Source: an uncultured Actinomycetes bacterium
Lineage (GTDB): Bacteria; Actinomycetota; Acidimicrobiia; Acidimicrobiales; SZUA-35
Length of the DNA: 33,803 nt
Direction of reading: 5' to 3'
Assembly: GCA_902826025.1 (NCBI GenBank)
Contig: CADEDH010000001.1
Location: forward strand, 27,364 to 61,166
Position numbers and translations under genes: made by a program. The notes below the pieces were generated by a model. That model did not search any database. It saw only the letters and a list, made by a program, of their open reading frames with translations, and was not told where the DNA came from. Within the stretch, counting starts at the first letter, position 1. Every line of letters starts with the position of its first letter. Positions 1 through 6,063 of the stretch are shown one piece after another.

Positions 1-43
1 CCGAAGGCAGTCAGCTCCACCGCCCGAAGGTAGCCGTACACCA

Positions 44-155
44 CGTAGGGTTGCCCGGATGTTTTGGCGCAGCCGAAACTCCAAGCAACCCGTAGGGTTG
101 CCGGGATGTTTCGGCGCAGCCGAAACTCCAAGCAACCCGTAGGGTTGCCGGTATG
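44..155 (+). repeat. Tandem 47-bp twin-hairpin repeats ending at a start codon
   Basis: Two full 47-bp units (44-90 and 91-137) and a partial third (138-155) are nearly identical. Within the array are two copies of a double hairpin. The first hairpin is at 61-79 and 108-126 (gtttcggc-gca-gccgaaac, perfect in the second copy). A short tcca spacer follows, then the second hairpin at 85-101 and 132-148 (gcaaccc-gta-gggttgc, perfect). Each unit ends in TAGGGT followed 7 nt later by ATG (ATGs at 59, 106 and 153). The third ATG is the start of the aminotransferase gene, so the repeats look like duplications of its -10/start region. Bases 1-43 show nothing further that I can assign. Confidence 0.85.
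140..145 (+). promoter_or_regulatory. Candidate -10 (TAGGGT) of a leaderless promoter
   Basis: TAGGGT lies 7 nt before the ATG at 153, the same geometry seen before many genes in this window. It is formed by the loop and 3' arm of the second hairpin of the tandem repeat, and the same hexamer recurs at 46-51 and 93-98. No clear -35 is visible. The assignment is inferred from spacing only. Confidence 0.4.
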
Positions 156-1358
156 TCGAGCGGCATCTCTCTCGCCCACGGGCGGCCCCTGGTCGCCACC
201 CCCGGCCCGTCGATCATCCCCGACCGGGTGCTGGCGGCCATGGCCCGGCCCATGCCCAACATGTACGCCGGCGACATCGTGCGGATCACCGAGGAGATCT
301 TCGCCCAGCTCCCAGCGGTGGCGGGCACGGCCGGGCACCCGTTCGTCGTGATCGGCAACGGCCACGCGGCCTGGCAGATGACGATCGCCAACACCCTGTC
401 GACCGGCGACAAGGTGCTGGTGCTGGAGTCGGGCCGCTTCGCCGTGGGCTGGGGCAACATGGCGGCGGTGTCGGGAGTGGACGTGGAGGTGCTCCCGGGC
501 ACCGACCGGGGGCCGGTGGTACCCGGGGCGGTGCAGGCGCGGTTGGCGGCCGACACCGGCCACGAGATCTCGGCCGTGCTCGTGGTCCAGACCGACACCG
601 CCACCTCGGTACGCAACGACATCCCCGCCATCCGGGCCGCCATCACCGCTGCCGGCCACCCCGCCCTGTTGATGGTCGACTGCATCGCCTCGCTGGGGTG
701 CGACCGCTACGAGATGGACGCCTGGGGTGTCGACGTCACCGTGGCCGCCTGCCAGAAGGGGCTGATGGTGCCGCCCGGGATCTCGTTCGTGTGGGCCGGG
801 CCCCGGGCGCTGGCGGCCTACGAGACAGCCGGGCTGCGTACCGGCTACTTCGATTGGGGGCCCCGGATGGCGGCCGAGGAGTACTACCACCTCTTCGCCG
901 GCACGCCGCCCATACCGCACCTGGCCGGGCTGCACGAGGCATTGGCCCTCATCCAGGAGGAGGGCGGGTTCGGGGCGGTGTGGCGCCGGCACCAGATACT
1001 GGCCGACGCGGTGCGGGCGGCGGTGACGGCGTGGTCGACCCCCGGTGGGATCGAGCTCAACATCACCAGCCCGGCCCACCGGTCCAACGCCGTGAGCACG
1101 GTGCTGACCGGCTCGATCGACGCCTACCGGCTGGCCGAGGTGTGCGAGCGGCAGGCCGGGCTCACGCTGGGGGCCGGGATCGGCGGGTTCGGCGGCCGGG
1201 CCTTCCGCATCGCCCACATGGGGCACCTCAACCCGCCCATGGTGCTGGGCGCCCTGGGCACGATCGAAGCCGGGCTGCGGTCTCTCGGTTCGCCCGTGGG
1301 CGGATCGGGCGTGGCCGCCGCCGCCCAGGTCATCGGCGAGGCCCTCATCGTCGGCTGA
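153..1358 (+). CDS. Class V aminotransferase (alanine/serine-glyoxylate aminotransferase-like)
   Basis: A pyridoxal-phosphate enzyme of fold type I, class V. The 401-residue length fits the alanine-glyoxylate/serine-pyruvate aminotransferase group. Visible family features are an N-terminal TPGPS stretch near residue 16, the cofactor-phosphate region GNGHAAWQ around residues 68-75, the aspartate in MVDCIASLG that should contact the pyridine nitrogen, and the Schiff-base lysine K202 in CQKGLMVPPG. A C-terminal GIGGFGGRAFRIAHMG segment resembles the family's substrate-binding Arg region. The likely reaction is amino transfer from a small amino acid to glyoxylate or pyruvate, but the donor cannot be read from sequence. 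A 2-aminoethylphosphonate aminotransferase is the main alternative. The start at 153 is favoured because it lies 7 nt after TAGGGT; no Shine-Dalgarno is seen. The gene stands alone, followed by a palindromic repeat. Confidence 0.85.
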   Translation: MSSGISLAHGRPLVATPGPSIIPDRVLAAMARPMPNMYAGDIVRITEEIFAQLPAVAGTAGHPFVVIGNGHAAWQMTIANTLSTGDKVLVLESGRFAVGWGNMAAVSGVDVEVLPGTDRGPVVPGAVQARLAADTGHEISAVLVVQTDTATSVRNDIPAIRAAITAAGHPALLMVDCIASLGCDRYEMDAWGVDVTVAACQKGLMVPPGISFVWAGPRALAAYETAGLRTGYFDWGPRMAAEEYYHLFAGTPPIPHLAGLHEALALIQEEGGFGAVWRRHQILADAVRAAVTAWSTPGGIELNITSPAHRSNAVSTVLTGSIDAYRLAEVCERQAGLTLGAGIGGFGGRAFRIAHMGHLNPPMVLGALGTIEAGLRSLGSPVGGSGVAAAAQVIGEALIVG

Positions 1359-1375
1359 CAGCCCCACCCATCTTC

Positions 1376-1422
1376 GAACTGTGGCGCCTGGCGCTGTATT
1401 TTGCGCGCTCACGCCACAGTTC
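1376..1422. repeat. Long-armed palindromic repeat, left copy
   Basis: Perfect 11-bp arms (gaactgtggcg at 1376-1386 and cgccacagttc at 1412-1422) enclose a 25-nt centre. The 41-bp core 1379-1419 matches the reverse complement of 2427-2467 at 40 of 41 positions. The repeat lies 17 bp after the aminotransferase stop and 42 bp before the next gene. It could act as a terminator, but its near-identical inverted partner suggests an element end. Confidence 0.9.
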
Positions 1423-1452
1423 TCATGTACGTTCAGTGTCAGTGGTCTTCTC

Positions 1453-1458
1453 TAGTCT
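1453..1458 (+). promoter_or_regulatory. -10 element TAGTCT
   Basis: TAGTCT lies 6 nt before the ATG at 1465, predicting a transcript that starts at or next to the start codon. It lies inside the interval bounded by the two palindromes, so the gene carries its own promoter within the putative element. The -35 is weak (GTTCAG-like near 1431). Confidence 0.45.
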
Positions 1459-1464
1459 CCGTTC

Positions 1465-2400
1465 ATGACCCGTAAAACGAACGAAGCGTTCGCCGCGCTG
1501 GCTGCTGCTCAGCACGGTGCCGTCACCCGCCGCCAAGCCGCCGTCGCAGGGCTGACCCGGTATCGGATCTCCGCCCTGATCGGCGACGGCCTGGTCGACG
1601 AGCCGGCGCCAGGAGTGCTCCGTGTCCGGGCGGCGGTGCCCACCTGGCATCAGCGCTTGTCGGTGGCCGTCCTGGCTGCCGGCGGTGCCGTGGCGTCCCA
1701 TCGGTCGGCGGCCCGCCTCCATGGGCTCGACGGCCTGCGTGATCAGCTCGTCGTCGAGGTCTCGGTGCCGAGGACCCGGCGCCACCGGCTGGCCGGTGTC
1801 GTCACCCATCATGTCACCCCACTCGATCCGGCCGACATGACTGTGGTCGACGGGCTTCCGTGCACCACGTTGTCGCGGACGTTGGCTGATCTCGGTGCGG
1901 TGGTGCGCCCGTTCTCCGTTCAGCAGGCCCTCACCGACGCCCGGCGCCGCCGGATCGATCTGGACGATCTCCGCTCCGTGGCCGAGCGGCTGCACCGTCC
2001 GGGGCAAGCCGGTACCGGCGTGCTCCTGCGGCTGCTCGACGCCATTCCCCACGAGGGCCGGGTGCCCGAGTCATGGATGGAGGAGCTGCTGGCCGCCTGC
2101 GTGGCCGATCCTCGCTTGCCGCCGGTGATCCCCCAGTACGAGATCCGTGATGCCAACGGCATGCTGGTGGCCCGTACCGACCTCGGCATCCCGGCGGTGC
2201 AGCTGGGCCTGGAGGGTCATAGTCGGCAGTTCCACTTCGGCCCGCTGCAGGAGCCGCTCGACGAGCAACGGGACCTGCGGGTAGCGGCCTGTGGTTGGGA
2301 GTTGCTCTACCTCGGCTGGTACGCCGCCCACCGGCCCGAGCAGGTGGCCCGCCGGGTGCGGGACGTGGTGCGGGCCCGTCGCCGGGATGTCGCCGCCTGA
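1465..2400 (+). CDS. AbiEi-type antitoxin domain / DUF559-like nuclease-fold protein
   Basis: A 311-residue protein of a kind often present in several copies in actinobacteria. Residues about 5-55 form a winged-helix like the N-terminal domain of type IV AbiEi antitoxins (AAAQHGAVTRRQAAVAGL, then VLRVRAA). The middle (about 60-195) matches the usual linker region (VDGLPCTTLSRTLADL). Residues about 200-305 resemble the DUF559/Vsr endonuclease-like fold: E202 in PESWMEELL, D239 in ARTDLG, E250 in LGLEGHSRQFH, and a final GWELLYLGW strand. The usual E-x-D-G motif is altered to EGH, so nuclease activity is uncertain. No AbiEii toxin lies next to it, so a classical toxin-antitoxin pair is not supported. 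The coding region fits tightly between inverted palindromes at 1376-1422 and 2424-2470. GC content appears somewhat lower than in its neighbours. DNA binding or cleavage is inferred from the fold. Confidence 0.7.
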   Translation: MTRKTNEAFAALAAAQHGAVTRRQAAVAGLTRYRISALIGDGLVDEPAPGVLRVRAAVPTWHQRLSVAVLAAGGAVASHRSAARLHGLDGLRDQLVVEVSVPRTRRHRLAGVVTHHVTPLDPADMTVVDGLPCTTLSRTLADLGAVVRPFSVQQALTDARRRRIDLDDLRSVAERLHRPGQAGTGVLLRLLDAIPHEGRVPESWMEELLAACVADPRLPPVIPQYEIRDANGMLVARTDLGIPAVQLGLEGHSRQFHFGPLQEPLDEQRDLRVAACGWELLYLGWYAAHRPEQVARRVRDVVRARRRDVAA

Positions 2401-2423
2401 CGGCGATCTATGCCGTAAGACTG

Positions 2424-2470
2424 GATCTGTGGCGTCAGCGCGCAAAATACAGCGCCAGGCGCCACAGATC
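2424..2470. repeat. Long-armed palindromic repeat, right copy
   Basis: Arms gatctgtggcg (2424-2434) and cgccacagatc (2460-2470) are perfectly complementary. Relative to the left copy at 1376-1422 the third base of the arm changed from A to T, and its partner changed to match, so pairing is preserved. The copy is in the opposite orientation. It lies between the ends of two converging genes (2400 and 2486), where it could terminate both. Confidence 0.9.
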
Positions 2471-2485
2471 GCAGGGGTTGGGGGG

Positions 2486-3745
2486 TCAGCTGCCCTGGCG
2501 TTGGGTGCCGACGGGGAGGTCCTTGAACGGGCTGACGGTGTCGATCCCCGGTTCCTTGGGGAGGCCGAGCACCCGCTCGCCCATGATGTTGCGCAACACC
2601 TGGTCGGAACCGCCGGCGATGGCCATGGCCGGCATGCCCAGCACGTAGCCGGCCCAGCTGTAGGTGCCCCACTCGCCGGTATCGGCCACCAGTCGGGGAC
2701 CGAGCACCTTGGCCACCAGATCGCAGGTTCGGCGCATGTTCTCGGTGAGGAACAGCTTGCCGCCCGACATCTCGGGCCCCGGCAGCTGGCCGGCGGCCAG
2801 CTTGGCCATGGCCCGCTTGTTCGTGTAGTCGAGGATCCGGCCGCGGATGTAGAGGTCGGCCAGGTCCTGTCGGATCATCGGGTCGTCGCTCAGGCCGAAG
2901 TGGCTCACCATCTCCCGCAGGCGGGTGAAGCCGCCCCCGCCCACACCGCCCCCGATCGAGGCCCGCTCGTTCATCAGCGTGGTGAGGGCCACTCGCCAAC
3001 CGTCGTTCACGTCGCCCAGGCGATGGGTATCGGGCACCCGGGCTTCGTTGAAGAAGACCTCGTTGAAGTTCGCCCCGCCCGTCATCTGGCGCAGCGGACG
3101 CACCTCCACCCCGGGGGCGTGCATGTCGACCACGAACCCGGTGAGCCCCCGGTGCTTGGGCATGGTGGGGTCGGTGCGGCAGATCACCTCGCCGATGTCG
3201 GAGTAGTGGGCCCCCGACGTCCACACCTTCTGGCCGGTGATGATCCACTCGTCGCCGTCGCGCTCGGCGCGGGTCTGGAGGCTGGCCAGGTCGGAGCCGG
3301 CGCCCGGCTCGGAGAACAGCTGACAGCCCACGATGTCGCCCCGGTACATCTTGGGCAACACCTCGGCCGCCGCCTCGGGGGTGGCGTGATCCTGGATGGT
3401 GGGGGCCACCATGCCCAGGCCGATGCCGAAGAAGCCCTGGTCGGGCACGTCGTAGCGAGCCTCCAGCTCGTTGTAGGCCCGCTCGTGGAGCCGGGTGAGG
3501 CCCCGCCCGCCCAGCTTCTCGGGCCCGGTGATCCAGGCGAAGCCGGCGTCGTAGCGCTGAGCCCGCCACGCCTTGGCCCGGCCCAGCTCGACCTTCTCCT
3601 TCTCCCGGTCGACCTCCTCGAACAGGGCGGCGTCGTCGGGGCCTTCACCCCACACGAACGCCTTGGCCTCGGTCTTGAGGCTGGCGTTGGCGTCGAGGAA
3701 CGCCTTGGCCTGGGCTGCGAACTCATCCACCGTGATGTCGCTCAT
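2486..3745 (-). CDS. Acyl-CoA dehydrogenase
   Basis: A 419-residue FAD enzyme catalysing alpha,beta-dehydrogenation of an acyl-CoA. The N-terminal helical domain covers about residues 1-135. The middle beta domain has the FAD signature LFSEPGAGSDLASL (about 142-156) and ITGQKVWTSGAHYSD (about 168-183). The C-terminal helical domain ends in GERVLGLPKEPG (about 390-402), the usual family tail. Length is slightly above the common 380-400, with an extended N-terminus typical of actinobacterial FadE paralogues. The loop near GGSDQVLRN replaces the more common GGTSEI. Substrate chain length cannot be read; steroid, branched or fatty acyl-CoA are all possible. It starts only 6 bp after the stop of the upstream MarR gene, so the two are very likely one operon transcribed from the palindromic promoter near 4204. 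Confidence 0.9.
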   Translation of the reverse strand: MSDITVDEFAAQAKAFLDANASLKTEAKAFVWGEGPDDAALFEEVDREKEKVELGRAKAWRAQRYDAGFAWITGPEKLGGRGLTRLHERAYNELEARYDVPDQGFFGIGLGMVAPTIQDHATPEAAAEVLPKMYRGDIVGCQLFSEPGAGSDLASLQTRAERDGDEWIITGQKVWTSGAHYSDIGEVICRTDPTMPKHRGLTGFVVDMHAPGVEVRPLRQMTGGANFNEVFFNEARVPDTHRLGDVNDGWRVALTTLMNERASIGGGVGGGGFTRLREMVSHFGLSDDPMIRQDLADLYIRGRILDYTNKRAMAKLAAGQLPGPEMSGGKLFLTENMRRTCDLVAKVLGPRLVADTGEWGTYSWAGYVLGMPAMAIAGGSDQVLRNIMGERVLGLPKEPGIDTVSPFKDLPVGTQRQGS

Positions 3746-3751
3746 GGTGTC

Positions 3752-4180
3752 TCACCGTACCTCGCGCCGTTGGCGCTCGGCTTCCCGGGCCAGACGTCGC
3801 AGCCCGTCGATCAGGCCCTTGCGAGCCGTCGGCGACATGGTCGCCAATACCTCGCCCAGGACCTCCCGATCGAGGAAGCCGTCATCGGCCACCAGGCGGT
3901 CGCCGGCGGGGGTGCGGGTTACGATGACCCGTCGTTCGTCGGTGGGGGAGCGGCTGCGGTCCACCAAACCCCGGGACGCCAGGCGCTGGAGCACCACGGT
4001 GGTGGTGCTGCGGGGGAGGCCCAGGTGATCGGCGATGGCTCCGGGCGACGTGGGATCGGCCACATGGTGGAGGATCTGGCGTTCGAGCTGGCCCAGGTCG
4101 TCGGCCGGGCCGCCGCTGCGGTGAAGGGCGGCCCACACCGAGCCGTAGGCGCTCTCGAACTCCTCGGCCTCGCTCGCCAT
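3752..4180 (-). CDS. MarR-family transcriptional regulator
   Basis: A 142-residue winged-helix regulator. The recognition region is PTSPGAIADHLGLPRSTTTVVLQRLASRGLVDRSRSPTDERRV (about residues 47-90), containing the conserved wing DERR, with dimerisation helices at both ends. The ATG at 4180 lies 8 nt after TACGAT on the minus strand, consistent with leaderless expression. It is the first gene of an operon with the acyl-CoA dehydrogenase and is divergent from the DinB-like gene. The 25-bp palindrome at 4204-4228 between them is the obvious binding site. By analogy with MarR proteins it is probably a repressor that responds to a small ligand, perhaps an acyl-CoA or aromatic acid; this is inference. 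Confidence 0.88.
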   Translation of the reverse strand: MASEAEEFESAYGSVWAALHRSGGPADDLGQLERQILHHVADPTSPGAIADHLGLPRSTTTVVLQRLASRGLVDRSRSPTDERRVIVTRTPAGDRLVADDGFLDREVLGEVLATMSPTARKGLIDGLRRLAREAERQRREVR

Positions 4181-4203
4181 CGGGCCCGATCGTACCTCAC
4201 CCC

Positions 4204-4228
4204 GAATAATTCATTGATTGAATCATTC
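4204..4228. promoter_or_regulatory. MarR operator-like palindrome in a divergent promoter
   Basis: An AT-rich 25-bp site in an otherwise GC-rich region. Inner arms ATTCA and TGAAT flank a 5-bp centre, and outer arms GAAT and ATTC are also complementary, with one mismatch between inner and outer parts. It overlaps the -35 TTGAAT (4218-4223) of the plus-strand promoter, whose -10 TAGAGT is at 4241-4246 with 17-bp spacing. It also lies upstream of the minus-strand -10 TACGAT (4189-4194). A bound MarR dimer would block both directions. Confidence 0.7.
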
Positions 4229-4254
4229 ACATCCCGGAACTAGAGTGGGTCGCC

Positions 4255-4710
4255 ATGAGCGATCTCCTCGACGCGTGGGACGTCCACGCCCGCATCCAGC
4301 TGTACGTGCTCGACGCCGTGGTCGACGGCGCCCTCGACGCCAAGGGCCCGAAGGGTCGTAGCGTCGGCCACCAGTTCAGCCACATCCACGATGTGCGCCG
4401 GATGTGGCTGGAGTCGGCTGCCCCCGATCTCCTCGATGGCGTCGACAAGCTGGGCAAGGACCACACGGCCGACAAGGCGGCCATCCGGGCCGCCCTCGAC
4501 CGCTCGGCGGCCGCCGTACGCACCCTGCTGGAGCGGGCCGAGGCCGGGGGGCGGATCAAGGGGTTCAAGCTGTCGCCCACCGCCTTCGTCGGTTATCTCA
4601 TCAGCCACGAGTCGTACCACCAGGGCGACATCGGCGTGCGCCTCACCGAGACTGGGTTCCCCCTCGACCGCAAGACGGCCTTCGGCATGTGGGAGTGGGG
4701 CGTGCGGTAG
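4255..4710 (+). CDS. DinB/DfsB-superfamily protein
   Basis: A 151-residue protein with the four-helix DinB/YfiT-like fold, a family of metal-binding proteins that includes thiol-dependent transferases. A histidine cluster (H39, H43, H45 in HQFSHIHDVRR) and the pair H118 and H122 (HESYHQGDI) match the metal-ligand pattern, with the second pair in the typical HxxxH position. Length is normal for the family. Specific substrate or thiol cofactor is unknown; mycothiol-dependent chemistry is plausible in an actinobacterium but unproven. The ATG at 4255 lies 8 nt after the -10 TAGAGT, so the message is probably leaderless. Expression is likely co-regulated with the divergent MarR operon through the shared operator. 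Confidence 0.75.
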   Translation: MSDLLDAWDVHARIQLYVLDAVVDGALDAKGPKGRSVGHQFSHIHDVRRMWLESAAPDLLDGVDKLGKDHTADKAAIRAALDRSAAAVRTLLERAEAGGRIKGFKLSPTAFVGYLISHESYHQGDIGVRLTETGFPLDRKTAFGMWEWGVR

Positions 4711-4717
4711 CACGGGC

Positions 4718-4782
4718 GATGGGGTGGGGGCCCCGGCGCCGATGGGGAGCCGGCGAAGCCGGCGGGGGCGCCAGCCCCCCGG
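4718..4782 (+). repeat. GGGGGC-type multi-hairpin dispersed repeat, copy 1
   Basis: Order of parts: GATGGGGTGGGGGCCCC, then GATGGGGA, then the hairpin gccggc-gaa-gccggc (4749-4763), then gggggc-gcca-gccccc (4764-4779). The same order occurs at 8396-8463 in the same orientation and, reversed, at 14789-14848 and 20768-20876. The stem sequences differ while the stems themselves are kept. It lies between two same-strand genes, where it may act as a terminator or mRNA-stabilising element. Confidence 0.8.
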
Positions 4783-4803
4783 AAACAGCTAGCGTTCGAC
4801 CGT

Positions 4804-5220
4804 ATGGCTCCGGCGTGGACGTGCCCCCGATGCGGGCGGGGTTTCGCCCGCACCCGTCAGGCCCACGAGTGCGCCCCGGCCATGGACCTGGAGGAGTACT
4901 TCGCCACTGGCCCGTCGTGGGAGCGGCCGGTCTTCGACGCGGTGCTGGCCCACGTGGAGACGCTCGGGCCGGTGACAGTGGAGCCGGTGTCGGTCGGCAT
5001 CTTCATCAAGGGGACGGGGAGCTGGCTGGAGCTGCGGCCCCTCACCCGGTGGGTGGCCCTGTCGTTCCCGCTCGACCGCCGCCTCAGCGACCGCCGTATC
5101 ACCCGAAAGCCGATCGAGGCCGCCAACCGGTGGTACCACTACGTGAATCTCCGGTCGCCCGACGAGGTCGACGATCAGGTCCGGGAGTGGCTCACCGAGT
5201 CGTACCTCCGCTTCGGCTGA
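4804..5220 (+). CDS. DUF5655-domain protein with N-terminal zinc ribbon
   Basis: A 138-residue protein. The first 25 residues hold a short zinc-finger-like motif (CPRCGRGFARTRQAHEC: CxxC, then H and C). The rest matches the DUF5655 pattern: a helix around DLEEYFATGPSWERPVFDAVLAHVETLGPVTVEP, then strands with FIKGTGSWLELRP and a final RWYHYVNLRSPDEVDDQVREWLTESY. The family has no established role; the fold resembles nucleic-acid-associated or transport-regulatory domains, but no activity should be assigned. The ATG lies 8 nt after TAGCGT (4790-4795), again the leaderless geometry, and directly follows a multi-hairpin repeat. It converges on the ankyrin gene with only 19 bp between stops. Confidence 0.65.
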   Translation: MAPAWTCPRCGRGFARTRQAHECAPAMDLEEYFATGPSWERPVFDAVLAHVETLGPVTVEPVSVGIFIKGTGSWLELRPLTRWVALSFPLDRRLSDRRITRKPIEAANRWYHYVNLRSPDEVDDQVREWLTESYLRFG

Positions 5221-5239
5221 TCCGCACCCGCCTCGCAGA

Positions 5240-5971
5240 TCAGCGGCCGTTGGCCCGCCGGCCGCCGCAGTCCCACACCAGCTGGGCGACGTCGGTGGCG
5301 CCGGCCTGCTCGGCGGCGTCGAGCGGGGTGAGGCCCTGCCAGCCCACCCAGTTCACGTCGGCTCCCCGGCCGGTGAGGTAGGAGGCAGTGGCGAGCTGGC
5401 CACCGATGCAGGCCCCCCACAGGGCGGCCGTCACCTCGTCGGGCTCGGGTGCGGGCTCGACGGCGAACGCCGCTTCCACCCGGTCGAGCAGGCCGAGCGA
5501 GGCCGCGTCCCGCAGCCGGGTGGCCGCCCCCCGTTCCACCAGCCGGCGGGCGGCCGACCAGTTGCCGAAACCGCAGGCGTCGCCCAGCGGGGTACCGCCT
5601 CCCAGTACCGAGCCTCGGGCCTCGATGTCGGCGCCGGCGTCGAGGAGCACATCCACTGCGTCCACGTCGTCGCAGCTCGCCGCCCAGTGCAGGGGGGTCT
5701 CGGTATTGGCGTCGAACAGGCTCTGGGCGTTGACGTCGGCCCCGGCCTTGATCAGGCGCTCGATCACCCGGGCGCCATTGGGGAACTTGCCGGGCCAGTC
5801 GGTGGCCACGTGGAGAATGGTGCGGTGGCACTCGGCATCACCGAAACGGGCCGTGGCCAGCCACGGGTGCTGGTTCAGAAGGGAGTCGAGACCGGCGAGG
5901 TCACCGCCCTGTACCGCCTCGATGGCGGACTGGACCATGGGGTCGTCCTCGGGAACGAATTCGTTCGACAT
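5240..5971 (-). CDS. Ankyrin-repeat protein
   Basis: A 243-residue protein built from ankyrin helices. Recognisable repeats are CHRTILHVATDWP with RVIERLIKAGADVNAQ (about residues 48-82), ETPLHWAASCDDVDAVDVLLDAGADIEA (about 90-118), GGTPLGDACGFGNWSAARRLVERGA (about 124-148), and a last LTPLDAAEQAGATDVAQLVWDCGG near the C-terminus. No signal peptide or membrane segment is seen, so it is probably a cytoplasmic protein-protein interaction module. The partner is unknown. The ATG at 5971 lies 6 nt downstream of TAGTGT on the minus strand (plus-strand 5978-5983). A twin-hairpin repeat sits just upstream of this -10, and its tcca spacer falls where the -35 would be. Confidence 0.85.
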   Translation of the reverse strand: MSNEFVPEDDPMVQSAIEAVQGGDLAGLDSLLNQHPWLATARFGDAECHRTILHVATDWPGKFPNGARVIERLIKAGADVNAQSLFDANTETPLHWAASCDDVDAVDVLLDAGADIEARGSVLGGGTPLGDACGFGNWSAARRLVERGAATRLRDAASLGLLDRVEAAFAVEPAPEPDEVTAALWGACIGGQLATASYLTGRGADVNWVGWQGLTPLDAAEQAGATDVAQLVWDCGGRRANGR

Positions 5972-5985
5972 CGACCCACACTAGG

Positions 5986-6050
5986 GTTCGCCGCAGGCGA
6001 ACTCCAGGTCCCGACGGGTCCCGACGGGGACGCCGGGTCCCGAAGGGGAC
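5986..6050. repeat. Twin-hairpin repeat, locus B
   Basis: First hairpin gttcgcc-gca-ggcgaac (5986-6002, perfect), spacer tcca (6003-6006), then several overlapping gtccc/gggac units, including 6018-6031 and 6037-6050. The layout matches the copies at 61-148 and 17319-17356, although the stem sequences differ. It lies between the glutaminyl-tRNA synthetase stop and the ankyrin promoter. Confidence 0.75.
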
Positions 6051-6063
6051 ACCGGGTACGCGC

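Noticed and set aside
44..155. CRISPR array
   Set aside because: The units are directly adjacent with no unique spacers, and no cas gene is present; it is a tandem duplication of a hairpin repeat.
1465..2400. Complete type IV toxin-antitoxin system
   Set aside because: Only an AbiEi-like domain is present, fused to a DUF559-like region; no AbiEii nucleotidyltransferase toxin lies beside it.
2291..4243. Plus-strand open frame of 650 codons across the acyl-CoA dehydrogenase and MarR genes
   Set aside because: It overlaps two well-supported minus-strand genes and the operator; it has no domain signal.
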